From: Linanthus parryae
Taxonomy: Eukaryota > Streptophyta > Magnoliopsida > Ericales > Polemoniaceae
Reading direction: 5' to 3'
DNA: 64,000 nt
Assembly (NCBI GenBank): GCA_023055425.1
Contig: JALGPY010000003.1
Location: 20,085,001-20,149,000 of the forward strand
The notes below the pieces were generated by a model. The model did no database searches, was not told where the DNA came from, and saw only the letters and a list, made by a program, of their open reading frames with translations. Position numbers and translations under genes: made by a program. The first letter of the stretch is position 1. The number at the start of each line of letters is the position of its first letter. Positions 12,384-24,331 of the stretch are shown here, in pieces.

Positions 12384-13313
12384 GTATCTTCGAGTATTGA
12401 TTTAATGGAGTATTAACAACTCATTCTAAACATATAAATGTATCTTCTTAAATGCTAAACCCTATAAAGGGATCTGTCTTAAACTTTATAATATATTTCC
12501 CTTTAAAATGCCACTTATTTTGGTTTCTTCATCGATGGAATGACTCGGGGTGTCACCATGTGTCCTGAAAAACATACCAAGGACAATGTTGGGAGTTATT
12601 TTGAAATGACTTCAAGTTTTGCTCCTCTAAGTTACCTAAATGGACAAAAATCGAATGAAAACTCGATAATTGTACGAGTTTAGCCATGAAATGTTCCCCC
12701 AACATGCCAACTCTAATTTAATGTTCTATTTGGGTCATTTTAACAAGACAGGGAGTTTTGAGGTGACACCCAACCATGGGACTTGAACACCGAGGGATAA
12801 GGGTGTAACCGACTATCGACATTGTGAGACTTAACGTTGTGAGAAGTCACCGTGTGTTGTAAGTATCAGAATTGGTCTTAAAATGTCACATAGTGCTAGT
12901 ATGTGTTGAATGGTGGCACAAATGAGATGCATAGACGTCAATCAAACTCAATTTGGGTAACGCGTACCCGTTGGAAACATTGTTCTTTCCCATTAACTAC
13001 ATCACCAACATAATTATGTACCCAATTTGAGGACTTTGTGCCTCTATTATGTTTGAACCATGCGTGGCAGTGTGCACAACCTCCAAAAACCCACAAATAG
13101 GCATCTTTGAGTATTGATTTGATGGAGTATTAACAACTCATTCTAAACATATAAATGCATCTTCTTAAATGCTAAACCCTAGAGAGGGATCTATCTTAAA
13201 CTTTATAATATATTTCCCTTTAAAATGCCACTTATTTTGGTTTCTTCGTCGATGGAATGACTCGGGGTGTCACCATGTGTCCTGAAAAACATACCAAGGA
13301 CAATGTTGGGAGT
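12384..13313. repeat. 213-bp direct repeat pair flanking a 504-bp spacer
   Basis: Copies at 12384-12596 and 13101-13313 (offset 717 bp) match with only a handful of substitutions, for example ATCTTCGAG versus ATCTTTGAG and AACCCTATAAAGGG versus AACCCTAGAGAGGG. The spacer is non-coding. The second copy abuts truncated exon 2 of Ulp1-like gene B directly, so it marks the breakpoint that removed the 5' end of that gene. I see no TG...CA ends, primer-binding site or target duplication, so I do not call it an LTR element. It could equally be an unequal duplication of one inserted fragment. Confidence 0.8.
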
Positions 13314-16300
13314 GACCACAGGAGCAACGAGACAATTACGAGAAAAGAGCCTTGGAATCCTCTAGTGATGAGGATCATGATGTAAGCAAGTACAGCTTTG
13401 AGATGAGGAAGAATGAGAAGGACAAACAGATTGAACAGCAAGAAAATGATGAGAAGGAGTCAGATGAGGAGGAGTCAGATGAGGAAGAGAAGGAAGAGAA
13501 GGGAGATGTGGAGGAATACAAAGGAGATGAGGATGAGAGTGATGATGAAGCTCACCATGGCAATGCCATGAATGCTTACATCAGATTTAAGTATGATTTT
13601 ACTCTCGCAAAAAGTTTGTTAAATAATGTGTCTCATGTTCTGCAATTAACTTCTTATCTATTAAAACCTCAATCTAATATATTTACTGCCCTTTTTGTTA
13701 GAGTTTGCATGTTATTACTTCATCTCTAATGGCTTTCACTTTAATTTTAATTGTGTGTTGCTGTTTTAGTTTATTGTATGCCTCTATAAATTTAAATTAT
13801 GGGTTGATTTTCATAATTTCAGAAATGTGAGGATGCACAGGCTTCGGAAAATAGATCCTAAAATGAGGATGACCAAAGCGGTCCTACAAAGCATCAACTT
13901 GGAGTGGGACTGCATGACCAATATCCAGAAGGAACCTTATCTCACAGCGGCTCATCAAGAAAAAGACAAGCGGAAAAGAGAAGGTACTTTGAAAAGGAAG
14001 TCGACGAGGGAGAAGGAAAAGCTGAAGAAGAAGAAGGCTGAAGCCAAGCTGAAGGGTAAGTCAGAAAAAAAGTTGAAGAATCCAAGGCGATTTAAGAGTT
14101 ACATGAGCCTGCCCTCTGTTCGCAATATTTTTAAAGAAATGACGGTTGAACAGAAAGCATGGATGCACGAAGTGGGCCTTGGAGAACTACAGCACCTAAA
14201 GATCACAGAAACCCCAGAAAAATTCAACCAATTCATTTACAAGTGCTACGATACTGACGGGTACTTGACAGCGCACGGCCGCACCGTGGAGATAACACCG
14301 AAAGTTGTCGGGTGGCTATTTGGAATCCGATGCTACGGAGAAACAGAGTTCCCGGAGGTCGATCCGCTTGTTCTCCTCAGAGTTGAAGAAAGTATCGGCC
14401 TCGTTGAGGACAACACAACTTTCGGTGAGTATGTTCCGTGGTTCAAGGCGGATGAGAACAGGCTGCTGTTAAATGATGAGTGGAAACGAAGGGCTGTTTG
14501 CTTGATCTTGGGTGCACTGGGAATGCCGATAGGACGAGCAGGAGTCCAGAGAGGTCTTGCTAATCTTGTTGTTAATTTGGAGCACCTGAAAGAGGTAAAC
14601 TGGGCACCCTTATGGCTGGATCACTTCAAGACACATCAAGTTAAGGCTCAGACTGGAACAACCCTTCGCGGAACTGGTTGCGTGCTGATTCCTTTAATAA
14701 ATCTCTAACTCTGTTTCAGTTATTTTAACCATGAATTTTAAAATATTAAGACCTGTTTCTTAAATGCTGCCATCTCAATTTTACTTTTCTAGCTTTTGTA
14801 CATGGAAAAGTTCTGCCCAAAGTATCTGGAAAACCCAAAAGGATGTCAGAATAAGGAAGCAAGTCCAAGGTTGAAATTCTGGGAAACCTCTGATGTTTCA
14901 AAGAGATGGAAGTATGTCCAACAAAACAAGAATGTGATTGAACTTTAACAATGATATTAAAGTGTCATGTTTATGTATTAAGATTACTATCTTAAGTTTA
15001 TGTCTCTCAACTCTGTTTTTGTATGTAGTTGAAGTTGAAAAATGTTTATGATGAGCCCAAAATTGAGAAAGTTGTTGCACCAGTAGTCCAACTACTGCCT
15101 CCACCTCTACCAGAGGATTTTTGGAAGTGCATTGTGGGACAGGTGGTTGAAAAGCTTGACAAAGAGTATCTTATGTCCCTGTGGAAGGAAAAGGAGAAGG
15201 CAAAAGAGAAGAAGAAGGAGGAGGAGGAAGAAGAGAAGAAGAAGGAAGAAGAGAAGAAGAATGAAGAGGATGAGAAGAAGGAGGAACAGGAAGGGGGTAA
15301 GAAAAAGGGGGAAGAGGAAGGAGCTCAGAAGAAAAAAGAGAAGGAAAAGTGTGAAGAAGAATTAAGAGCTATGAAGAAGCAGAAGATAGAGGAGGCTGAG
15401 GTTAACTCTCCCATGAAGGTGGTCTACACAATTAGCTCCAGCACTGAGGTAAATGTCTTAAAGTTGATATCTTAATATTTGAGATTTATTTTTAAAGTTT
15501 TAACACCCCTAATGATTTTGTTGATTTATTAGGTGGCCTCCAATGTACCTCCCCAGCCATTCCTTATTCATGGTTCTCCGAAGAACCCAAGGGGAAACTT
15601 GGTTGGGACTGTCCGTGGAAAGGCAGATCGGATCATTAGAGCGTCTTCGAGGATATCGCTGTATAAGCAACACATGAATCTTAAAGAATTGACACATATC
15701 CCACCCATGCCTGAAGCAGAACATTGCTGCCTCCATTACTACATGTCGCACAAGTATGCGAGCACGTACGAACACAACAGCAAGAATTTTTATCTTCCCC
15801 CAGAATTGGCAACGTAAATTTTATTTACATTCAAACTTCCTAAATAATTCTTATGTGTGGCATGCATTATGTTTGTACTTATGGTTGTGTATCATATATA
15901 ATATGCAGTGAGATAGTTGCTGATATGGGTGGCATGGCTAAACTGACGAGGTCGTCCGCTTGGCGCCTCCGGGATGAAAAATGGTTTGACGATGAGGTGA
16001 TGGATGCTTACATGCAATTCCTTCATCTTCATGAACGTAGCCGGGAATTCCAAGGAATCAAGCGGATTTAGTTCCTCGGCACCAGTTATTCTGTAAGTTC
16101 ACTGCCTTGTCATTTTTATGATATGACTCAATTCAAAATTCATCTAGGAAAATACCTGATCAGTTATAATTTTTTTTCAGCCCACAAAAGTCCTCGAATA
16201 CTTCAAGGCACACGAACATTCGGAAGGAGAGTGGAGCGAGATGGGATACGTAAGTATTCCGAATACTATCAATACAAGCTACTCTGTTCTTTTGTATAAC

Positions 16301-16963
16301 TTACTTTATCTTGAATTTTTAATTATTAGATCGCCGTTCCGTTGAATGTCGATCACCTGCACTGGTTCATGATGGTTATTTCCTTTGTTGACAAAGAAAT
16401 ATTCGTCTTGGACTCGCATACCGGCATGGGGTATTCTGAGTTCGATGTTGCTGCCAAAATTGGGCAAATGCACATAATGCTCACCAACTACTCAGAATAC
16501 AATGATGACATACGACGCTGGCAGGTGTGGTATATGAACGACAATGTTCCCCAACAATCAAATGGGTAATAAGCTAACTACTTAACATAACTAACTAATC
16601 TATTTACATATCTGTGATATATATTAAAGCTGCATTCTATTTTCATCTGTCAGGAATGACTGTGGTCCTCATGTCTGCTTCTTCATGAGTCATTTGAGGG
16701 ACCTAATTCCAGTTACAAAGAAGAAGTTCTCTGTCCAGGCTCCCAACCTCAGAATCTGGATTGCCAATGAAATGGGGAGATCGAGCTATAACTGCGTATT
16801 TAACCAGAATTATCATGGGTTAAAGGAACTGATGGAGGATGAGGACCACCGGTATGCATTTTACAGTTTGTACCGCAAGTTTTCGACTGTTTCCTTTGTT
16901 TCATTGAGGTCTGCGGAGAAGAAGAAGAAGAAGACGACGGGGAAGAAGCAGCAGAGAAAGTAA
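13314..16963 (+). pseudogene. Ulp1/C48 cysteine-protease-like gene B (5'-truncated, internal stop)
   Basis: Homologous reading begins right at the repeat junction (PQEQRDNYEKRALESSSDE from about 13316) and lacks exon 1 and the start of exon 2 found in gene A. Later exons: about 13824-14700, 14793-14932, 15029-15449, 15532-15811, 15908-16091, 16182-16251, 16330-16568 and 16653-16963. The Ulp1-like domain keeps His (DHLHWFMM), Asp (FVLDS), Gln (VPQQ) and Cys (NDCGPHVCFF). In-frame TAG at about 16069-16071 replaces the Trp of the IPRIWYLGT block in gene A. The donor after the GCVLIP block is TT where gene A has GT, so splicing there is probably broken. The lysine/glutamate-rich linker (about 15180-15380) is longer than in A. 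The intron that gene A has between the FDNE and VIDAY codons is absent here. It lies 1 kb upstream of the transposase in the same direction. Confidence 0.85.
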
Positions 16964-17056
16964 ATTTGTGTAATGTTGTTGTGGCTTTGTTTTACGAACA
17001 ATGTTTCTGTCCTTTTGGATGTTGTGGGTTGTTTTGGATGTCGCATCTTTTGTACT

Positions 17057-17981
17057 CCTCATATGGCTTGGTAGTTAGCAGAGTTGAATCAACATTGATG
17101 AACTTTCAGCTTTTCCTGCCAAAGTGGCTATAATTGTAGAATCTGCTTCATTTATAATAGGCATTGAGTGGTTCTGCTGCCCACAAAATAAGCTAAGTGA
17201 ATCGTTTCTCTTTAAACTATTAAAGATGCTTTCTTAAATCTTAAAGAGGAGTTAAACTTATTAAAGATGCTATCTAAAAACTAAAATCAAGATTGTTAGA
17301 TTCTCAACTCACTAGCACCACGGTCTTGGTAGCTGAGGAATTTATTATATTACATCCATATATTAATGAGGAAATAAACTTTTCAGAGATTTCGTATTCA
17401 TTAAGTTAATAACTTAAAGCATTCTTCATGTTTTTATAAAATTTGTTTCCACAACGGTGCAATACTACTTTTTGGTTGTTGGGGTCTTCTTCTTTGAAAA
17501 TCTGCTATTTTAAGGTATCTTACAATCTTCGATAGGATGGAACAGTTTCATATGAACACCTCATATGGCTTGGTAGTTAGCAGAGTTAAATTATCATTGA
17601 TGAAACTTCAGCTTTTCCTGCCAAAGTGGCTAGAATTTAAGGATATGGTTGGTCTGGCTCATTTATGTTAGGCATTGAATGGTTCTGCTGCCCACAAAAT
17701 AAGCTTAGTGAACTGTTTCTCTTTAAACTATTAACGATGCTATCTAAAATCTTAAAACTAGGTTCGAGACTGTTAAAGTTTCAACTCACTGACACCACGG
17801 TCTTGGTAGCTGAGGAATTTATTATATTACGTCCATATATTAATGAGGAGATAAACTTTTTAGAGATTCCGTAGTTTTTCAGGTAAAAACTTAAAGCATT
17901 CTTCATGTCTTTAAAAATTTTGTATCCAAAATAGTGCAATACTACCTTTTGGTTGTTGGGGTCTTCTTCTTTGAATATCAG
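17057..17981. repeat. About 450-bp direct duplication upstream of the transposase
   Basis: 17057-17503 and 17559-17981 align through most of their length (shared phrases include CTCATATGGCTTGGTAGTTA, CAGCTTTTCCTGCCAAAGTG and CACCACGGTCTTGGTAGCTG). The offset falls from about 502 to 478 bp because of indels. The right copy runs to the start of the transposase gene, so it probably duplicates leader or promoter sequence. Confidence 0.85.
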
Positions 17982-18033
17982 GTTGAGAAGGAAGTCAATC
18001 AGAGAACCAGAAAGTGAAACAAACCAATTTCAG

Positions 18034-20911
18034 ATGAGAGGGAGGGAAATTTGTGAGAGTGGAGTTCGTGGAAAAGGTTTTGTATCTTTGCCTCATGATT
18101 ATGAGGAAGAAGAATACGATTTTGAGGTCTTCGATGAAGATGAATGTTTGGACATCACTCTTACAGAGAACTATGGAGAAGATGCAACCAGAAATTCTAT
18201 TATGGAAGTTCCAAATGGAGAGATCATACCAGGTATGTGATCTTACAGTTTAAGTTAATGACTGTAGTATTGTAGATAGTAATTTTAAGTTTTATGCAGG
18301 AATAATGGTTACCAAGGAAGATGTTATCGCAATGACTTTTGAAAATGAGGTTCAAGCTTACGACTGGTACAACCTCTACGCACTGATTCTTGGCTTTGGG
18401 ATTAGAAGGTGCAACCGCAACTATTTCGACCCGGAAACCAAAGAATGCATAAAGTCGAGGATCTACGTGTGTGCCCGACAAGGCTTGCGCTCCGAGAAGG
18501 TCCTGTACAAAGAAAATAGGAAACGGGAGCATCCCAGAAACACTAGGTGTGTCTGCAAAGCTCGTGTAAAAATATCAAGAACTTCACCTACCGAGCCTTT
18601 TAAGGTGGTTCAATTCGAACCCGGTCATTCACATGAACTTTCGGAACCACAATGCGCGAGCAACCACCGGTCACACCGAAAGGTCAGGGAGGCTGATGTT
18701 GAACTGGTCAGATTTAAGGAGGTGGGGATCAAGTATTGCCAAAGCTTTCTTTTGATGGTTAAACAAGCCGGCGGTTATAACAAGTTGGGTTACACACAGA
18801 AGGATCTTTACAATAAAATGGCTTCTATGGACAAGATATATTCAAATGAAGGAGATGGGCAGCAGACCTTGATGTACATTGACAGTTTGAAGCACAGTCA
18901 CTATGGCGTGTTCAGGGAGTAAGATTACTTCTTAAATATTAAACATGCTATCTTATGTGTTAAGGTCTTTGTAGTATTCTGTTAAGCTCATACTTATTAG
19001 TTAAACTTATTTCTAACCCATTAGAGTTAACATCATTTATGTAACTAATCTTTCTGTTTCCCTAAGTATTATTTATTGTTTTTGTAGGTTCAGAACAGGT
19101 AAAAATCATGAGCTTGAAAGTGTTTTCTGGTGTGATAGGAGATCAGTGGTAGATTACAACAGATTTGGCGATGTACTCATTTTTGATGCAACGTACAAGA
19201 CCAACATCTATCAAAAACCATTTGTAATTCTATCTGGCGTGAACAATCACTACCGGACGACTATTTTTGCCTTTGCTTTTCTCAACGATGAGACAGCAGA
19301 AACATATGATTGGGTTTTGAAGTGCCTGATGAAGGTAATGAATAATAAGAAGCCTTTGTCCGTCATCACGGATGGCGATTTGGCAATGAGAAAAGCTATT
19401 ATGGAAAATTTCCCAGAGGCAAGACATCGTCTGTGTTCTTGGCATCTTTGTCGGAACGCCCAGGCTAATTTGAAGTATGGAGAAGCCTTCATGGTTGATT
19501 TTAAAAAGTGCTTGCATAGTAGGAAACCTGAAATTTTTTGGCATGATGATTGGCATGCAATGCTTACCATATGGGACATTGCTGATAGGAATTGGGTCCA
19601 GGTCACATATATGAACCGCCACTTGTGGGCAGAGACATACTTGAAGGATCATTTTTTCGCCTTGCAAACGACGACCTCAAGATGCGAGAGCATCAACAGT
19701 TTCGTCAAGGATTATATGTCCTACTCGGACAAATTGACCAATGCTTGCAAGGGATTCACGACCGGGGTTGACAAGCTACGCAACAACGAGCGTAAGGCAC
19801 ACCATCGCTCCGACCAATCAGACCCGGTGATAACAACAGGGTTCACGGAACTCGAACGCCATGCAGCAGAGGTCTTCACCGAAAATGTCTTCAACATGTT
19901 TAGGATACAAACTCGAAAGGGTGATGATTATAGAGTGTTTGAAGTCAAAAATATTCCAGAATAGAGCTTGGACTTGTTCTACGTGATGAGAGGTCAAATC
20001 AAGAGATCCCTGGTATGTACATCTGCTTCAATTTACTATGTACTCATGTACTGCATTTTTATTGCTAAATAATTTTGTCATGTTTCCTTACTGTTAGTAA
20101 TGATATCTTAAGTCTTAAAGGGTAACAAATAAGTATTGATGTCGCATTCTTTGAACTATTGTCCTCTTCTATCTAGTACCAGGTTACAATCTGTCTATCC
20201 TTGTGTTCATTTGTATTCTCATTTCCTTCTTAATTTCTAACCACCCTATCTTTTCTTGCTTCAGCAAGTTGTTCAATGTCGTCAGGATAATAGGCTTCTC
20301 CAGTGCACGTGTTTTCGTTGGGAAACATCGTATATGATTTGCAAACACATGTTTTTTCTGAAACAAAAGGGAGTACAGAGGATCCCAAACTCTTTAATTG
20401 CCAAAAGGTGGACAAAAACTGACAAAGAATTCTACCGAACCGAGCCATCAATGAAGGAGCCTGTTGGGAAGAAAAGTGATGACCCAGATTTGCAAGCCTT
20501 GCAGCGGGCTTCCACGAGGAACGAAGTTCAACTGTATCACCGTTTGGGCTGTACTACTGGCGAGACAATTAATTTCTTCAAAGAGCATATGTCCGACGGG
20601 ATTCGAAAAATGCAGAGAATGATTTCTAAATCTTTTCAGGGTACACAAGGAGCTGGAACACAATGAGAGATTAAGAAGGAAGAAAATCCCTACGCCCATG
20701 TGAAGAATCCGAACCCCCCGGACACTAAATGCCAAAGGGACCAAAGAAAGACAAGAGAAGGAGGTGCGGCAATTGCAAGGAGCTGGGACACAACAGGACA
20801 ACAAGCCCCAATCCTCCGGTGGACTCCGTCGAACAAGTGGACGATCCGGAAGACGATTCTGCACAAATGCCACTTGAGTTTGATGTTAAAGAGGAATACT
20901 TCTGGTCTTAA
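18034..20911 (+). pseudogene. FAR1-type / MULE transposase (5 parts, two stops, one frameshift)
   Basis: The start is the ATG at 18034; a longer frame upstream lacks an ATG. Exons: 18034-18232, 18300-18918, 19088-20012 and 20265 onward, all with GT-AG borders that restore the frame. Exon 2 holds a FAR1/WRKY-GCM1 DNA-binding domain (YVCARQG, RCVCKARV, GHSHEL ligands). Exon 3 is the MULE transposase core, with catalytic candidates Asp in FDATYK, Asp in VITDGD and Glu in SRCES, plus the CSWHLCRNA motif. Exon 4 has a SWIM finger (CTC...ICKH), and the tail has a zinc knuckle CGNCKELGHNRTTSP whose last Cys has become Ser. Disabling changes: TAG at 19962-19964, TGA at 20664-20666, and a frameshift around 20730. 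The host FAR1/FHY3 factors derive from this transposase type; this copy is a transposon gene, now inactive. The C-terminal stretch is partly duplicated downstream (about 20992-21065). Confidence 0.9.
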
Positions 20912-21065
20912 TCGAGTAGTCAGTCCTAGAAAAACAAGCATGATTGATATAGGTCTGTTTAGAGTGATTTTATTCGTGATTTCTTGACAAGAAAGACGAT
21001 CCGGGAGATGATATTGAACAAGTACCATCTTATTTTAATGTTATTGTGGAATTATTCTGGTATTA
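20840..21065 (+). repeat. Diverged tandem duplication of the transposase 3' end
   Basis: The segment encoding VDDPEDDSAQMPLEF...FW then stop (about 20840-20911) recurs about 150 bp downstream (about 20992-21065) as a reading resembling DDPGDDIEQVPSYF...FWY then stop. DNA similarity is obvious but imperfect. Confidence 0.7.
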
Positions 21066-21299
21066 ATCTTTAAACATGCCTTTAAAGGACTTTTGAGTTG
21101 ATATTGGTCTGCTCGTAGTTAATTTCATCGTTATTTATTAACAATAAAACTCAAGTTGTTAAGACTGCTTTCTTAAATGAGGGAACTCCTTCTACCTGTT
21201 GAACTCTACTAACTATAGGGTAGTCTTTTCTATCTTTTAGCTGCGTAGATATTAAGAACTTTATCTAAAGCGAGAAAAACTGTTAACAACTATATCTCC

Positions 21300-21408
21300 A
21301 GCCGAGATTACCTGCTATAGCAGGTAACCTTTTTTGTCCTGTAGTAGCGGGGACCACAAAAAAAAAAAAAAAAAAAAAAGTTGTCAGAAACCCTAATAAG
21401 GGACGCAC
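21300..21408. repeat. Right terminal region of the composite MULE, with poly-A tract
   Basis: Ends AGGGACGCAC (21399-21408), the reverse complement of the left end. It contains an A-tract of about 22 bases (21358-21379) and a TTTTTTGTCC...GGGGACCAC block, which is the inverted counterpart of left-end sequence near 6060-6106. Confidence 0.5.
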
Positions 21409-23679
21409 AGTAGACAACCCCCGAACTTTAAGGATACACTTTTTTCTATGATCATATGCGCAAACTCCTTTGGTAAGTTAGAAAGGACAATGAAAACTAA
21501 CCTGAAGAGAATCAAACCTTGATGATATGAATCTTTTATGATCTTAGGCGCAAACCCATTTGGTAAGTTTGGTGAGTCGCCTTTAAAGTATGGAGCAGAA
21601 AACACCAACCTAGACCACATCATGGAAAGATAGTAATCATATAGTATGGATCATAGAAGAGAAAATTGATGTAGCTTATGCAGTTTCATTGTGCCCGTTA
21701 GATTAGATAGAATTGGTGTGGAAGAGTCATTTGGTGAAACTGAAAGCTGTTCGAGTAACCTAGGCCCTAAAATTAAGTGATTATGTTAGCATTGGCTGAG
21801 TTGCCGCTTTGGGATTCTCCAAATCCAGTAGGAGTAGCTTTCACTTATATGCGTTCGATCGAAGAGACGTGAATGTTTCTGTGTGGTGAAACGCCGCAAG
21901 TAGTTGAAGGGTTTGAGACTTTGTTCGAAGAGATGCTGCGACTCTGATCAAGATGACCCCAATCAAGAATTTTCGCTCCTGCAATCAAAAATAAGAAGAA
22001 CAACAGGAACATAAAAGTCAAGGGAGTGAATTACATACTTAAATACGTGTAGGACGTATTTTGTAGTCCTTCGTAAGTTTCAAGCGATATTGAACGACCA
22101 GAGTTGCAGTTGTGGTTCGGCCAACTGAACCAACACATTCAGCACTCCTCCGTTGATATTGAACGACCCGAGTTGCATTTGTGGATGTGAATTGCTTCAG
22201 CGAACTGAACCAACACATTCAGCACTCCTCCATTGAGATGGCAAAGAGCGATATTTTTTTGGACTATGCGAAGATGTCCTACCAAAGGGAGATGTATGAA
22301 ACCTCATTGCAGGGGCCAGAATATGAGATGCGGAGGTGTCGTTTAGGGTTTCATCAATCGGAGGATGACATACGAAAGCGTCGTTTGGTTAACTATTGCA
22401 CTGTCTGAGATGCGAAATTAAGCTTCAAATCTGACTTATTTAAAAAAAATGCTTCAAATCTGACTTAATCTCCTTAGGTAGAAGGACTCTTTTTTTATTA
22501 GGTCTTTTAGCCGGTTTTTATTATCACGGCTTATGTTGGTTTTTTCGTAATAAAATTGACACATAAGGGTATCATAGATAGTCTAAAAGTATTAGTGTCA
22601 AAAAACACCTCTGTAAACTTTTAAATAGTAAAGATATATATTTTATACATGTCTTTTTCTCGGTGGAAGTAAGTGAGAGTAGTTATAATTTGAAATTTTC
22701 TGACAAATAAGCAAACGTATTCTGGATGTGATGGAATATACAATTTTGTGGGTCTCTTTATTTTTTTCTAAACCAGTCCCAGTTTTGTCCATCTGCAAAT
22801 ATCAAATGATGAACTAACTTTCTTCCTCTTACTGTTGGGCCGGCAGTCGCACAGGGGAGGGAGTTTTGTAATGCACCAGAGTTCATAATTAACAACGTGA
22901 ACGTTGTACACAAAACATTATAGTATTGATAAATAATTTGTATCCTGATATCAAAGATTCATTGGCAAAATGAACTTAACTTCTATGACAAGGAGAGATG
23001 GACAACAAGATAAATCCAAAATGTTAGAAGAAAAAATTGATTGCCTGAATGACTAGAATACCACAGGTTTTAGTGGAAAAAAAATTAGTTGAAATCTGAA
23101 ATTCTCTTGTCAAGAGATTAGATTTGACAAAATTCAAAATTAAACTGAACATTTCATTGCTCTGATTTAACACTATATTCACTTTGCACGTTCCATCTCT
23201 ACATGTCTTTCTTGACCCAATACATAAACTTTGTTTAGATTTGTCTTTGTTAATTTCTGGATGAACAAGAAGCGACTGGTTAAAGTTTTTACTGACACGA
23301 TAAGTTTGTTTAGGTTTCCTATCCAAATGCGACTTTAAGCGTAGGTGAAGAGATCCTTTCCCTCCTATCATCTCAGGGAAGTTACTGTCTTTTAACCCGT
23401 CACAGCCTCGTAAAAATATTTACTTGATCCCTATTCAGCTGCAACCCTTACTAAACCATGTACTCCTGCAAGTGATAATCTCCATAGATAGTTGAGCCCT
23501 GTAGTAGAATCCATCCCAAACCACTAAGGATGATGATTTCACCCGATTTTAGAAAGAAGGGCGAAAGCCAAATATTTACAAGTTGTCTTCTCTTCAACAT
23601 GTTACAATGCATTAGATTCCCTGCCTATGTGACTGTCTACAACTGTTATTTCACCCTCCCATTAACTTCCACCCAGTTG
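21409..23679. other. Non-coding DNA between MULE and Tat element
   Basis: No gene supported. It contains a short direct repeat (TATGATCATATGCGCAAACTC... at about 21449 and TATGATCTTAGGCGCAAACC... at about 21538) and a tandem duplication of about 85 bp around 22090-22235 (CTGAACCAACACATTCAGCA occurs twice). The open frames at 22181-22408 and 23024-23371 (-) have no recognisable domain. Confidence 0.55.
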
Positions 23680-23684
23680 GTAGG

Positions 23685-24310
23685 TGTAGATACTGCTTTC
23701 TGACATGACAGATCTTGGCCACGTGGCAGCCATCCAGCACACCATATTGTGCTCCACACACACAGGATCACCATCCGAGCTGATCCATGTGGGGGCTACG
23801 AGACAGAGCCCTCGCATACCACCGCACGGGACTTGTAGGGACTTAGTGGTTTGGAGGCTAGGGTAAGCCCTGTCGCGTGCGAGCCAAGCCCGCGCGCGAC
23901 CTTTAGTAACTGTTTTGAGAGATTTATGGCACAAGCCTCCTAGACCCGGTCAATCCGGTCAAACCCGGTCAACCTCGTAACGGTTCCGGTATTCGCGCAC
24001 CACGTGCTCTAACGGTTCCTATATACTCGGGCGAACGTGCCGTTACGGTTAAGCTAATTAAGCCGCCATTAATGGGCACATTAACCACACTACAACGGTC
24101 ACGTTCTCCAGTATATATAGATCGTCAACCTTTCCATACAAAGGAGAACACACGGCCATACGCGGAAGCTCTGCCAAACCTCTGTCTCTCTCTCAGACAT
24201 TGCTACTGACTTACTCTCTCCCTACACACACCCCTATTCTTCCTGTGCGATCCTTGATCCACTACACACGGTGCACACGGAGGTCTCCCTGCCGGAATCT
24301 CTTGTGCACA
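23685..24310 (+). repeat. Tat LTR 1 (626 bp)
   Basis: Starts TGTAGATACTGC and ends GTGCACA, the same length as the other two full copies. It contains a TATA-like GTATATATAG at about 24111-24120, followed by CT-rich leader sequence. The TSD half GTAGG lies at 23680-23684. Confidence 0.95.
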
Positions 24311-24331
24311 TTTTGGTGAACCTGACGTGAA
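24311..24331 (+). promoter_or_regulatory. Primer-binding-site region of the first Tat unit
   Basis: TTTTGGTGAACCTGACGTGA immediately follows LTR 1 and matches the region after LTR 2 apart from one base. The sequence then jumps at 24332 to integrase coding sequence, marking the internal deletion. Confidence 0.7.

Larger units (their letters stand above)
5986..21408. mobile_element. Composite MULE-type element carrying GRF, two Ulp1-like genes and a transposase
   Basis: The outer limits are inferred from diverged inverted similarity. GTGCGTCCCT at 5986-5995 faces its reverse complement at 21399-21408. Just inside, a GTGGTCCC...GCTAC..GGACAAAAAA block (about 6060-6106) faces its reverse complement at about 21322-21356. 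I could not find a 9-11-bp target duplication at these limits, so the ends may be eroded or the region may be two nested or adjacent MULEs. Contents: GRF protein (-), Ulp1-like gene A (-), a 717-bp-period repeat, Ulp1-like gene B (+), a 500-bp direct repeat, and a FAR1/MULE transposase (+). MULEs carrying Ulp1-like genes are known in plants (Kaonashi-type, Hoen and colleagues; CUMULE in melon). All four genes carry disabling changes. Confidence 0.65.

Noticed and set aside
12384..13313. 213-bp direct repeats as LTRs of a small TRIM element
   Set aside because: No TG...CA ends, primer-binding site, polypurine tract or target duplication.
15132..15365. 77-aa Arg/Lys-rich frame
   Set aside because: Out-of-frame reading of the GAA/AAG-rich linker of Ulp1-like gene B.
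22500..22580. Weak inverted match to the MULE left end (TTATTACGAAAA...) as an alternative right terminus
   Set aside because: Only about 16 of 19 bases match in AT-rich sequence. The pair at 5986/21399 is better supported.
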